DNA of 64,000 bases from Granulicella pectinivorans (GTDB taxonomy: Bacteria; Acidobacteriota; Terriglobia; Terriglobales; Acidobacteriaceae), in assembly GCF_900114625.1 (NCBI RefSeq), contig NZ_FOZL01000001.1, positions 2,666,001 to 2,730,000 on the forward strand. The letters run 5' to 3'. The translations under genes were made by a program, and so were the position numbers. Shown one piece after another: positions 24,397 to 34,200 of this stretch (the first letter of the stretch is position 1; each line of letters opens with the position of its first letter). The notes under the pieces are model-generated. The model saw only the letters and a program-made list of their open reading frames with translations. It was not told where the DNA came from and did not search any database.

Positions 24397-26871
24397 ATGG
24401 TGTTTTTCGATCAGATCCGGCAGGTTCTGCGCAGGCTTGGCCGTGCGCCGCTGTTTACGACGATCACGTTGCTGACGCTGGCGATCGGCGTGGGTGCGAA
24501 TACGGTGATCTTCAGCGTGGTGGAGGGCGTGCTGCTGAAGCCGCTGCCGTATCCGCATGCGGAGCAGTTGATCGGGGTGTGGCATACGGCGCCGGGGATC
24601 GGTCTGAAGGAGCTGAACATGTCGCCGTCGATCTACATGATCGACCGCGAGCAGAACACGACGCTTGTGGACATTGGCGTGTACGACAACGATTCGATGG
24701 ACGTGACAGGCGATGGGCAGCCTGAGCATGTGAGAGGGCTGGATGTGACGCAGGGCACGCTGCCCCTGTTGGGCGTGACGCCGGCGGCTGGGCGGCTGTT
24801 TACGCAGAAGGACGATTCTCCGGGGTCGCCGGATACGATTCTGATCTCCTATGGGTACTGGCAGAAGAAGTTTGGAGGTGCGCCGTCTGCGGTGGGACGG
24901 TCGCTGATGGTGGATGGGAAGCTGCGCGAGGTGATCGGGATTCTGCCGCAAGGATTTCAATTTCTAGACCAGCCGAATGTATCGATCGTCGAGCCGTTTC
25001 AATGGGACCGGAACAAGATCAAGCTGGGGAACTTCAGCCAGAAGGCGATCGCCCGGCTGAAGCCAGGCGTGACGATGGAGCAGGCGAGCGCGGATATGGC
25101 GCGTCTTCTGCCGGTGGTACTCCGGACGTTCCCGGCGCCGGAAGGGTTCAGCGCGAGCCTCTTTGAGAAGGCGCGGATCTCGCCGAATCTGCGGCCTTTG
25201 AAGCAGGATGTGATTGGGGATGTCGGTAAGGTGTTGTGGGTGCTGATGGGGTCGATTGCCCTGGTGCTCCTCGTGGCCTGCGCGAATGTGGCGAACCTGC
25301 TGCTGGTGCGAGTGGAGGGCAGGCGGCAGGAGTTGTCGGTTCGTTCGGCGCTCGGTGCGGGGCGTGGACGGATTGTGGGCGACCTGCTGTTTGAGAGTAT
25401 GGTGCTGGGCGCCACGGGAAGCCTGATCGGGCTGCTGCTGGCGTTTGGGGCGCTGAAGGCGCTGGTGGCGATTGCGCCCACCGGCCTGCCTCGGATTCAT
25501 GAGATAGGGATCGATCTGCCGGTTCTGCTGTTTACCTTTGGACTGGCTTTGTTGACGAGTCTTCTGATCGGGCTGATCCCGGTGATGAAGTACACGGGGC
25601 GCAACGTGAACGGGGGCCTGCGCGAAGGCGGGCGGGCGCTGAGCCAGAGCAGGGAGAGGCATCGCGCGCGGAAGGCGCTGGTGGTGGTGCAGGTGGCGCT
25701 GGCGCTGGTATTGCTGATCTGCTCGGGGTTGATGATTCGCACGTTTCGGGCTTTGATGCAGGTGTCGCCCGGGTTCGATGCGCCGAACTCGTTGCAGGCG
25801 TTCCGCTTCTACATTCCGGAGACGCAGGTGCCGGATAGCCAGCGTGAGCGGCTGGTACGCATGGAGCGCGACATCACGGAGAAGATCGCGTCGATTCCCG
25901 GGGTGACGTCGGTAGCGGCGGTCAGCGCTGTTCCGATGGACGGCAGAGACAGCAACGACGTCCTGTATGCGGAGGACCATGTGATGAAAGAGGGGGAGAT
26001 GCCCGCGATCAGGCGGTTCAAGTTCATTACCCCTGGGGTATTTGGCACGATGGGCACGCGTCTGATGGCGGGCAGGGATCTGACGTGGACGGACCTGGAG
26101 CAGAGCCGGCCGGTGGCGATCATCTCCGAGAACTTCGCGCGTCAGTACTGGCGGGATGCACAGGGAGCGCTGGGAAAGCGGATCCGGGTGGCGAGTACGG
26201 ATGACTGGCGCGAGATCGTTGGGGTCGCCGAGGATGTGCATGACGATGGCGTCGACAAGCCAGCGCCGACTACGGTTTATTGGCCGCAGGTGGGGAACAA
26301 CTTCGAGGGATCGAAGCAGATGATTCATCGCGGGATCGCGTTTGTGGTGCGCAGCCCGCGGGCTGGGTCGCAGATGTTCATGAAGGAGATTCAGGACAAG
26401 GTGTGGTCGGTGAATCCCGAGGTTCCGCTGGCAGAGCAGACGACGGTGGGCGAGTTGTTTACGAAGTCGATGGCACGGACGTCGTTCACGCTGGTGATGC
26501 TGTGTGTGGCGGGGAGTATGGCGCTGCTGTTGGGGATTGTCGGAATCTATGGCGTGGTGTCGTATTCGGTCTCGCAGAGAACGCGCGAGATTGGGATACG
26601 GATGGCGCTCGGGGCGCAGCGGCGAGAGCTGACGGCGATGTTCGTGAACCAGGGGTTGATGCTGACCGGGATCGGGATTGTGTGTGGGTTGGTGGCGGCG
26701 TTTGTGACGATGCGGTTGATGTCTTCGCTGCTGTTCCATGTGAGTCCGGTCGATCCTGTGACGTATATCAGCATCACGGCGTGCGTGGTGGTGACGGCGT
26801 ATCTGGCTTGCTACCTGCCTTCGCGGCGAGCGGCCACGGTGGACCCGGTGGATGCCTTACGGGCCGAGTAG
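24397..26871 (+). CDS. ABC-type permease without prefix domain (ADOP/MacB-like)
   Basis: I chose the ATG at 24397 (MVFFDQIRQVLRRL), with GGAG about 10 nt upstream; an ATG at 24328 would add 23 residues. The ~824-residue protein starts directly with TM1 (FTTITLLTLAIGVGANTVIF), so it lacks the prefix domain of its divergent neighbour. It then has two MacB-core/FtsX halves and ends CYLPSRRAATVDPVDALRAE. It lies across the PadR region from the other permease. Function is unknown beyond membership of the MacB-type permease family. Confidence 0.9.
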   Translation: MVFFDQIRQVLRRLGRAPLFTTITLLTLAIGVGANTVIFSVVEGVLLKPLPYPHAEQLIGVWHTAPGIGLKELNMSPSIYMIDREQNTTLVDIGVYDNDSMDVTGDGQPEHVRGLDVTQGTLPLLGVTPAAGRLFTQKDDSPGSPDTILISYGYWQKKFGGAPSAVGRSLMVDGKLREVIGILPQGFQFLDQPNVSIVEPFQWDRNKIKLGNFSQKAIARLKPGVTMEQASADMARLLPVVLRTFPAPEGFSASLFEKARISPNLRPLKQDVIGDVGKVLWVLMGSIALVLLVACANVANLLLVRVEGRRQELSVRSALGAGRGRIVGDLLFESMVLGATGSLIGLLLAFGALKALVAIAPTGLPRIHEIGIDLPVLLFTFGLALLTSLLIGLIPVMKYTGRNVNGGLREGGRALSQSRERHRARKALVVVQVALALVLLICSGLMIRTFRALMQVSPGFDAPNSLQAFRFYIPETQVPDSQRERLVRMERDITEKIASIPGVTSVAAVSAVPMDGRDSNDVLYAEDHVMKEGEMPAIRRFKFITPGVFGTMGTRLMAGRDLTWTDLEQSRPVAIISENFARQYWRDAQGALGKRIRVASTDDWREIVGVAEDVHDDGVDKPAPTTVYWPQVGNNFEGSKQMIHRGIAFVVRSPRAGSQMFMKEIQDKVWSVNPEVPLAEQTTVGELFTKSMARTSFTLVMLCVAGSMALLLGIVGIYGVVSYSVSQRTREIGIRMALGAQRRELTAMFVNQGLMLTGIGIVCGLVAAFVTMRLMSSLLFHVSPVDPVTYISITACVVVTAYLACYLPSRRAATVDPVDALRAE

Positions 26872-26874
26872 GAG

Positions 26875-27945
26875 CTAGCTGCGGGGGCGGCCGGTGGATT
26901 GGCGGACGACGATGCTGGCAGGCAGGAGCGTTTCGCGTGAGAAGGACTCGCCGGCGATGTGGGAGAAGAGCATCGCGAGGACGCTGCTGGCCAGGTCGAT
27001 ACGCGGTGTGGCAACGGTGGTGAGCGGCGGGTGGAGGAACTCGCAGAGGTAGGTGTTGTCGAAGCCGACGACGGAGACATCCTGGGGGATGGCGAGGCCG
27101 GCGGCCTGCAGGCCGCGGAAGGCTCCGAGGGCTACGAGATCGTTGATGGCGACGACGGCGGTGAACTGGTACTGCTTGAGGGCGCGCTCGACGGCGCGCA
27201 GGCCTGCAGCGGCAGGTTCGCCGGGCTCGTCCACGATGTGGACGTCCATCTCTTTGGGATCGTATTGATGGAGCGCTTCTTCGAAGCCGATCTGGCGTTC
27301 GAGGTGCGAGAGCATGGGGGGATCGAAGGTGCCCTGCTGCGAGTTCTTGATGAGGAGGATCTTGCGGTGGCCGAGTTCGAGGAGGTGCTGCACGGCGACG
27401 AACATGCCGTGACGCTTGTCCACGCGGACGGTGCCGATGCGGGGGGCTACGTGGTTGTTGTCGAGATAGACGGTGGGTGTGCCGCTGGTCTTGAGCAGGG
27501 CGAAGGCCTCGGGATCGTTCTCGGAGGTCATCATGGCAACGCCGGCGACGCGGAGGGAGAGCATCTGGCGAACGGCTGTACATTGCTGCTCAGGATGAAA
27601 GCTGGTGGAGGTGAGGAAGGTCTCGTAGCCCTTGTCGCGGGCCTGGGTGTCGAGGGCTTTGGCGATCTCGGCGAAAAAAGGGTTGAGGAGGTCGGAGACG
27701 ATGATGCCGATGAGCTTGGTGCTGCGACGGGCGAGGTTGCTGGCGAAGAGATTGGGGGTGTAGCCGAGCTGCTCGATGACGTCGAGGACGCGCTGCCGGG
27801 TCTCGGGGCGCACGTTCTCTTTCTCGTTGAGGACACCCGAGACGGTGCTGAGCGAGACCTGCGCGAGACGGGCTACGTCCTGGATCTTGATACGGCTTGT
27901 CCGCCTCGACTTTATCGGTAAAGCCTGCTTCTTTGGCGTGGGCAA
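26875..27945 (-). CDS. LacI-family transcriptional regulator
   Basis: I place the start at a TTG (27945), because AGGAG lies 8 nt upstream and the longer frame runs through the GH2 gene and its hairpin. This gives 356 residues. The HTH is near the N-terminus: SRIKIQDVARLAQVSLSTVSGVLNEKENVRPETRQRVLDVIEQLGYTPN. A periplasmic-binding-protein-like sensor follows (LIGIIVSDLLNPFFAEIAKALD ... VSVVGFDNTYLCEFLHPPLTTV). It sits at the end of the minus-strand pectin locus and probably binds the CG-centred palindromes at 35.1-35.2 and 38.1-38.2 kb. The inducer would be a pectin-derived sugar. Confidence 0.92.
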   Translation of the reverse strand: MPTPKKQALPIKSRRTSRIKIQDVARLAQVSLSTVSGVLNEKENVRPETRQRVLDVIEQLGYTPNLFASNLARRSTKLIGIIVSDLLNPFFAEIAKALDTQARDKGYETFLTSTSFHPEQQCTAVRQMLSLRVAGVAMMTSENDPEAFALLKTSGTPTVYLDNNHVAPRIGTVRVDKRHGMFVAVQHLLELGHRKILLIKNSQQGTFDPPMLSHLERQIGFEEALHQYDPKEMDVHIVDEPGEPAAAGLRAVERALKQYQFTAVVAINDLVALGAFRGLQAAGLAIPQDVSVVGFDNTYLCEFLHPPLTTVATPRIDLASSVLAMLFSHIAGESFSRETLLPASIVVRQSTGRPRS

Positions 27946-27992
27946 CGCTTGATCTCCTGAGGATTTGGGGGAGGAAGCCAGCTTACCTGAAA

Positions 27993-28027
27993 GGGTATGG
28001 AAAGGCGAAATCAGCCTTTCCATACCC
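27993..28027 (-). terminator. Hairpin overlapping the GH2 stop codon
   Basis: A 14-bp perfect stem (GGGTATGGAAAGGC at 27993-28006, complement at 28014-28027) has a 7-nt loop. The GH2 stop codon (28011-28013) lies in the loop, and the last GH2 codons form one arm. A short T-run follows on the minus strand. It can separate GH2 from lacI transcription. Confidence 0.65.
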
Positions 28028-31000
28028 CTTGCAGAGAGAGCCATGTGAGGGTGTTGGCGAGCCAGCGCCGCAGCAGAACGGGGTGCATGTCGACGATGCG
28101 ATGCATGACGATGGGCGTAGCGCCAACCCTCGCGGTGAAGGTTCCGGCTCCGAGGTTGCGGTCGTGATCGCGGGCGTAGGCGCAGGGGATCTCGACGGAT
28201 GGGCCGTCGACCATCCAGCCATTGGAGCCGCCGCCCTTGACCTGGTAGTGGATGCTCATTGCCTGGTCGACGGGCATGCCGTCGTAGAGCGGATGCTGGC
28301 GGATAAAGTACCAGGAGCCCATCCACGAGGCGCGGGAGGCTCCGACCATGCCGTGGAACGTGAAGGCTCCGAGGGCGGCAAGTTGTTTGGCGACGCCGAT
28401 GGACTGGCCATCGGTGGGTGTGATGGCAAGGAGCGGTGTGCCGGCGCGGACCGCGACCATAACCTCGTCCGGAAGGGTGAACTCGGGGAGCGGCCCGGAG
28501 CCCGGCTTGTAGGCCCCTTCGGCATCCGTGGCGAGATCTTTGGAGGCGTCCGAGGAGCCGCCGGAGCCTACGATCACGTCGTACTTTGCACCGGGTTGAA
28601 AGGCTTCCAGGGTGAGGTGCTCGATCTGGCCGAGGGTGGCCTCAAGCTGTGGTGAGACGCGGGCAAGGCCCACGCGGAGCGGGCGGAAGTTCGCGGGGGT
28701 CGGATCGACGACGAGGAGGGCGGTCTCGTGCGTCACGTCCGGATGAGTGGAGAGCGCGAGCCGGACCTTCCAGGTGCCGGGGATGCTGAGTGGAGGCGTC
28801 TTCACCTCTTCCTGAAGGAGATAGGAGAGCTGATCGGCAACGAAGGCCGGGGCGGGGTAGGTGGCTACCTCTGCGATGCTGCCTTTGGGGCTCTCCACCG
28901 TGAGTTGCAGTGTGCCGGCGACGGGAGCGTTGGTGTCGTTGAGGAGCCAGGTGTCGAAGGTGGCGTGGTCGCTGGTGAAAAGGACGATCTGCTTCTGCTT
29001 GGCGACGGGACGGATGGGGCGCAGGGCGTTGAAGATGGGGGCTGGGTCGGACTTGAGGTCGCGGAAGTTGTCGACGAGGCCGGAGTGGTTCTCCATGGCG
29101 GTGGACTCCCATCCGCTGATCGCGGCCATGTCGTTCTCGTCGCAGATGCGAACGTTCTCCATGAACTGTCCCCAGGTCTCGTACGCGCGGCGTCCGATAG
29201 AGAGGAAGAGCTTTTCGGCGGTGGGGAAGGCCTTGCGGAAGCCCCATGCGTCAAGGAAAGCATCGTAGGCCGCGAGCTGCTGCTCGTGGTCGAGCTTGTC
29301 GTAGCTGTGGCCTCCGTGGAGGTTGATTTCGCGGAGGATGCTGGTGTGGTTGTCGATGGAGGCAGCGCCCTTCATCTCGCCCCATTCGGTGATCTCGGCT
29401 TTGACGGGGGTGTAGAAGTAGAAGTCGGTCTTGTTGACATAGTAGGCGTCCTGCCAGACGTCGGAGAAGTGGCCGGTATGGTCGACCCACCAGCCTCCGG
29501 CTCCGCCTTCGAGGGTGGCTTTACCCTTCGATTTGTGGATCTCGGACTGGTAGGGCTCGGTCCACGCTTGCGGGGCGCGCATGACGAAGCCGTCGTTGCC
29601 GACGATGGTGCGGCTGGGGTCTTCGGCCTGCATCCGGTGGAAGAGTTCGGCGAGGTCGGGGCTCTGCGGGTCGAGCGTGGTCTCGTTCTGGATGATGTAG
29701 TGGACGACCGATGGATGGCTGCGGAAGGCGCGGATCATGCCGGTGATCTTGGCCTGCATATAGCGTCGTGCGCTCTGGTGGCCCTGGGACGCGGGAGTAA
29801 AGCCCTGCGCACCTCCACCCGGTTCAAGGCAACGCATGAGGCCGAGCCGATCCTGCACATAGAGGACGTCTTCTTTGCCGAGGTTGCGGTGGAAGTTGAG
29901 GGTGTTGAGGTTGAACTTCTCCTTGGCGACGCGGACCTCTTTCTCGGAGAGGGCAAGCAATGGGAAGAGGCCGTTGAGCGCCCAGAACCCCCAGGAGATG
30001 GAGGTGTAAATACGGATGCGGCGTCCGTTGAGGCGGAAGATGGCCTTGGTGCCGATGCCTTCGGTGGCGATCCAGCGGAAGCCGAAGTCGACGTCGCGGA
30101 CGGCGGTGGGCTTCCTGGCGGTGTCGATCCACTGGGTGCGCAGGCGATAGACGTGTGGAGTGTCGAGGTCCCAGATCTTCGCGGAGGCGGCGGTGAGGGT
30201 GGTGTGGAGCTCCTGGGGCTCGCCGGGGGCGATGGTGGCGGGGACGTCGGTGGTGGTCAGGATGGTCTTGCTGCCGGGATCCACGACGGAAAAGCGAACG
30301 ATGCCGTGAGCCGGTGCGGTGCCGGTGTTTTCAAGGGAGGCGTGTGCGGTGATCTGGCGCGGGGTGGGGGTGTTCAGGGCCCAGCTATCGGCGATGCGGA
30401 GGTCGTTGTGCGCGCTGAGGACCATGCCGCGATCAATGCCGCCGAAGCCATGACTCTTCTGGAACTCGATGCCGCCCCAGGCGAGACGATTGCCGTCGAC
30501 CCAGTCGAGACGGCCGCCGGGGTTGGTGATGCGGATGGCGAGCTGGTTGCGCTGTCCCGGGAGAATGGCGGCGGTGAGATCGCACTCGAAGGGAAGCTCC
30601 TCCATGATGGAATAGCCGACGAGCTTCTGATTGAGGTAGACCTCGGCGCGCTGGCGGGCTCCGCGGATGTGCAGAAGAGTGCGCTTACCGGAGAAGGTCT
30701 TCGGCAGGGTGATGTCGCGCCACCACCAGGACACACCGTAGTAGGCGCCGTTCTTGACCTCGTGGTCGGTGGTCTCGAACTTGTACTCGTCCTTGAAGGG
30801 GAAGAAGCCGTTGATGCCCCAGAAGAACTGCTCGACCGTGGCTGGGAGGGTGACGTCGAGGCCTTGCGACGGCGCAAGGGCTGACCATCCGCCGGTGGGA
30901 GGATTCACTGGAAGCGTGGCGAGTTGGACGTCCTCGGGCAGGTAGATGGTGTCGTCCTTCCAGGTGGCGGCGCGGTCGGGCCAGAGGTGCCATCCCTCGT

Positions 31001-31154
31001 CGGGGATGAGCATCTCTGTGTCGCTGTAGCGCACGCTACGCGTGGTGGAGGTCAGCAGAGGTGCGTCGGTGGCCTCGGCGGCGAGGGGCGCGGTGTTGAG
31101 GGCGCACGAAGCGCTGAGAAGGGCACTGCTGCTGAGGAAGGACCGACGATTCAT
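28011..31154 (-). CDS. Secreted glycoside hydrolase family 2 protein
   Basis: This 1047-residue protein starts MNRRSFLSSSALLSAS, a twin-arginine-like export signal. A jelly-roll sugar-binding domain follows (FWGINGFFPFKDEYKF ... GKRTLLHIRGARQRAEVYLNQKLVG), then an Ig-like domain. The TIM barrel has the acid/base Glu in HYIIQNETT and a candidate nucleophile in ITEWGEMKG. A long C-terminal region of unknown role follows. It probably cleaves beta-galactosyl, beta-glucuronyl or similar side chains of pectin; exact specificity cannot be read. It lies downstream of the TonB receptor, from which a terminator separates it. Confidence 0.88.
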   Translation of the reverse strand: MNRRSFLSSSALLSASCALNTAPLAAEATDAPLLTSTTRSVRYSDTEMLIPDEGWHLWPDRAATWKDDTIYLPEDVQLATLPVNPPTGGWSALAPSQGLDVTLPATVEQFFWGINGFFPFKDEYKFETTDHEVKNGAYYGVSWWWRDITLPKTFSGKRTLLHIRGARQRAEVYLNQKLVGYSIMEELPFECDLTAAILPGQRNQLAIRITNPGGRLDWVDGNRLAWGGIEFQKSHGFGGIDRGMVLSAHNDLRIADSWALNTPTPRQITAHASLENTGTAPAHGIVRFSVVDPGSKTILTTTDVPATIAPGEPQELHTTLTAASAKIWDLDTPHVYRLRTQWIDTARKPTAVRDVDFGFRWIATEGIGTKAIFRLNGRRIRIYTSISWGFWALNGLFPLLALSEKEVRVAKEKFNLNTLNFHRNLGKEDVLYVQDRLGLMRCLEPGGGAQGFTPASQGHQSARRYMQAKITGMIRAFRSHPSVVHYIIQNETTLDPQSPDLAELFHRMQAEDPSRTIVGNDGFVMRAPQAWTEPYQSEIHKSKGKATLEGGAGGWWVDHTGHFSDVWQDAYYVNKTDFYFYTPVKAEITEWGEMKGAASIDNHTSILREINLHGGHSYDKLDHEQQLAAYDAFLDAWGFRKAFPTAEKLFLSIGRRAYETWGQFMENVRICDENDMAAISGWESTAMENHSGLVDNFRDLKSDPAPIFNALRPIRPVAKQKQIVLFTSDHATFDTWLLNDTNAPVAGTLQLTVESPKGSIAEVATYPAPAFVADQLSYLLQEEVKTPPLSIPGTWKVRLALSTHPDVTHETALLVVDPTPANFRPLRVGLARVSPQLEATLGQIEHLTLEAFQPGAKYDVIVGSGGSSDASKDLATDAEGAYKPGSGPLPEFTLPDEVMVAVRAGTPLLAITPTDGQSIGVAKQLAALGAFTFHGMVGASRASWMGSWYFIRQHPLYDGMPVDQAMSIHYQVKGGGSNGWMVDGPSVEIPCAYARDHDRNLGAGTFTARVGATPIVMHRIVDMHPVLLRRWLANTLTWLSLQGVWKG

Positions 31155-31215
31155 CGTGCTTTTTCTCCGGGGAAGAGTTGTTCAGGCTGCGGTGAGCGAA
31201 TAGTTCAGGGGAAGG

Positions 31216-31247
31216 AAAAGCCGCCGGCAGGATCGCCGGCGGCTTTT
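31216..31247 (-). terminator. Terminator after the TonB receptor
   Basis: A 13-bp perfect stem (AAAAGCCGCCGGC at 31216-31228, complement at 31235-31247) with a 6-nt loop ends in TTTT on both strands. It lies 17 nt past the receptor stop. Confidence 0.85.
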
Positions 31248-31263
31248 GGGGTTGTGGTTTGAG

Positions 31264-34200
31264 TTAGAACTCGATGCGTGCCGCGAGCTGCAAGGCGCGG
31301 TTGGTGGGCGCGTTGGTATCGGGCGACATCGTTCCGTAGCTGGAGGTGCCAAAGCTGCTGATCACGGCGTTGGCCTGGCTGTAGACGAAGTGCGTGTGGT
31401 TGGTGACGTTGAAATAGTCGGCTTCGATCACGAACCTGGTTCCTTCGTGAAGGCCACCGGTGGGAATGGCAAAGGCGCGACGCAGGCTCATATCCAGCTT
31501 GTAGTTTGGCGGCTGGAAGAGGCCCGAGTAGGCCGCGGTGCGAGCGGTGGTGCTGAAGACGTAGTTCGGGGTCTGTGCCGTCGACAGGAAAGCGTTCGGA
31601 TCCAGAAACTGAACGGAACCGGACTCAGCAGCGGTGCGTGGCCGGTTGCTTGCACCGAGCACGCGACCGTTGCCAACGTAGTTGGGATTGCGGATCGGGT
31701 AGCAGACGTTCTGCGCCGGGTTGGTATTGCAGGAGTTCATCACGATGGAGAGAGGAGCTCCGGAATAGGCGTTGAAGATGCCCGACAGCTTGAAGCCGCC
31801 GAAGGCTGCGCGGGTGTAACGGTTTCCGCCACCGAGCTTTCCGGTGCCGAAGGGCAGGTTATAAGCACCCGTTACGACGAACTTATGACGCTGATCGCCA
31901 AGCGAGAGGCTCTTGTCGAGCGAACGTGCTGCGTGGAACTTTCCATCGGCCGAGGCCGCAGCAGGGATGTCGTAGCCTGAGCGGAAGCTCCCGTTGTTGT
32001 CGATGGAGCGGGCCCACTGATAGTTGGTCATGAAGGTGAGCCCGTTGGTCAGACGCTTGGTGACGTAGATCTGCAGGGCGTGGAAACGGGTGTTGCCGAC
32101 GAAGCCGTAAGCGTCGCTGATGCTCGAATACTGCGGGAAGGGCCTGAGCAACTGCGAGATGCTGGGGTTGCCCACGCCGCCGAAGGTGGCGTAGGGAAGG
32201 CTGGTGATGCCGGCAGCAGCAAGGTTGGCCGGGCCCGATCCTCCGGTTGCCGGGTTGCTGAGCTGGGTGCCGAGGGTGAGGTACTTCGGATCGAGGGCGT
32301 TGGTGTAGTAGCCACGGCCGTTGAGGCTGTCAGGCTGCAGGAAATGGCCCTGCGAACCAACGTAGCTCATGGTGAGGGTTGTGCTCGGGCTCAACTCGCG
32401 CTGGATGCCCAGGTTCCAGTTGATGAACTGCGGTGCCCGCTTGCCGAGGTTGGGATCGGCGAAGGTGGGGGTCTGAGCAGCGGTCGAGGCAGCGGTGGTG
32501 TAGTAGGTGCCGATGCCGGGGTCGAGGTTTGGCGGAGCAGCGTAGGCCGGGTAGGGGGTATCGAGGCTCCAATACTGAGAACCCACCTGGCCCGCGGTCG
32601 GCTGAATGAAGCTGGTGCCAGGGGTAGTGCTGTAGCCCTGCAGGCCGGATCCCTGGCGGGATGTGGCCGAGCCGCCATTGGCATTTCCGTGGGTGGAGAG
32701 AATGCTGTAGCTGCCGCGTACGACCGTCTTCGGATCGGGGGTGAAGGCAAAGCCGATGCGCGGGCTGAGTTCCTTCCAGGAAGCGCTGCCGTTGACCGGA
32801 CTGCTGCAATTGCAGGTTCCGGCACCGGAGCCGCCGAAAGCAACCGCACCCTTGGAGCCGGTGAGAGGGTTGGTGGCATTGGGGTCGAAGTAGGAGAAGC
32901 GGTTCTTCACCTCGCGGTAGGAGGGGTAATAGTCGTAGCGGAGACCGAGATCGAGCGTGAGCTTGGAGTTGACCTTCCAGTTGTCCTGCACGTAGGGCGA
33001 GATGGGACGGAAGCGTCCACCGGTCTCAGGAACCGAAGAGAGGGTGAAGCCGCCACTCTGGACGGCGCCGAGCATATAGCTCGCGTAGGCCTGACCAGTG
33101 GTGGGGGTGGCGGTTGTGGTGCCGGCGTTGAACGTGGCAGTTGCCGTGCTGTTGAACGTCAACTGCAGAGGATTTACGCCAGTGGCATTGACGAGGTAGT
33201 TGTACTGCATCCAGGCGACCTGGCCGCCGAAGGTAAAGGAGTGGCTACCCTTGACCCACTGCAGGTTGTCGACGAGGACGTAGCCGCTTGCGACGGGACG
33301 GTTGCTGGAGTATCCACCCCAGCGATTGATGTTGGTGTTGCCGGTGAAGGTGACGGTTGGGAAGGACGTCTGAGCCTGTCCGGCGGGAAGGCCGGAGATG
33401 CCGTTGGCGGCAGCGCCAAAGTTCGGACCGATGTCCTGGTTGTAACCCGGACCGTCATAGCGGCCATAACCGTACTTCAACTGGTTGGTCAGGCGGGAGG
33501 TGATGGAGTACGTGTGCTCGATGAGGAAGACCTTGGTCTTCGGCGAGAACTGCTGGGTGGAGATGTACGGGGGCGGCATGCCGTTGCTGGTCGAAGAGAT
33601 GCTGACGGCCGCAGGAGCTGTGGTTGCCTGGCGTCCCCAGGCAAGGACGACTGAGAGAGCCTGCTTCTGGTTGATGGTGTAGTCGACCCGGTTGGTGGTC
33701 GTCCAGTTGCTGAGACCGGTCTTGTAGTTCACCAGGTAGTTGTTGCTGATGAGGTTGTTGATCGGCTGCGGAAGATACGACTCCATCTTCAAGGCCGCTG
33801 CGGAGAGGCGCGAGGCCGGGATGACGTTGTTCATAAATGCCGTCCGGGTGTAGGCCTTGCCGTTGGCGGAAAGAAGCGTCGAGTTGGGATCGTAGATGAG
33901 GGGGACGCCCGTTTCTCCAAAGTCGCCCGTACGCATGCGCAGGGTGGGAATGGTCATCAGCGCATAGGGGACCTGGCGGGAGAAGCGGTAGCCTTCGTAT
34001 CCACCGAAGACGAAGAGCTTGTCCTTGATGATGGGAAGACCGACGAAGAGTCCGTACTCATGCTGGTGCTCCATGGGCTTCTGCGGAAGTCCGGAGACGG
34101 GATTGGTCGCCTTCTGGAAGCCCCAGGTATCAAGGCCGGTATCGCGGAAGTAGTCGTAGACGGTGCCGTGGATCTTGTTGGTCCCGCGCTTGACGACGTA

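Noticed and set aside
27946..28326. Longer LacI reading frame extending into GH2
   Set aside because: The extra residues are Arg/His/Pro-rich shadow sequence of the GH2 gene and the good ribosome site points to the TTG at 27945.
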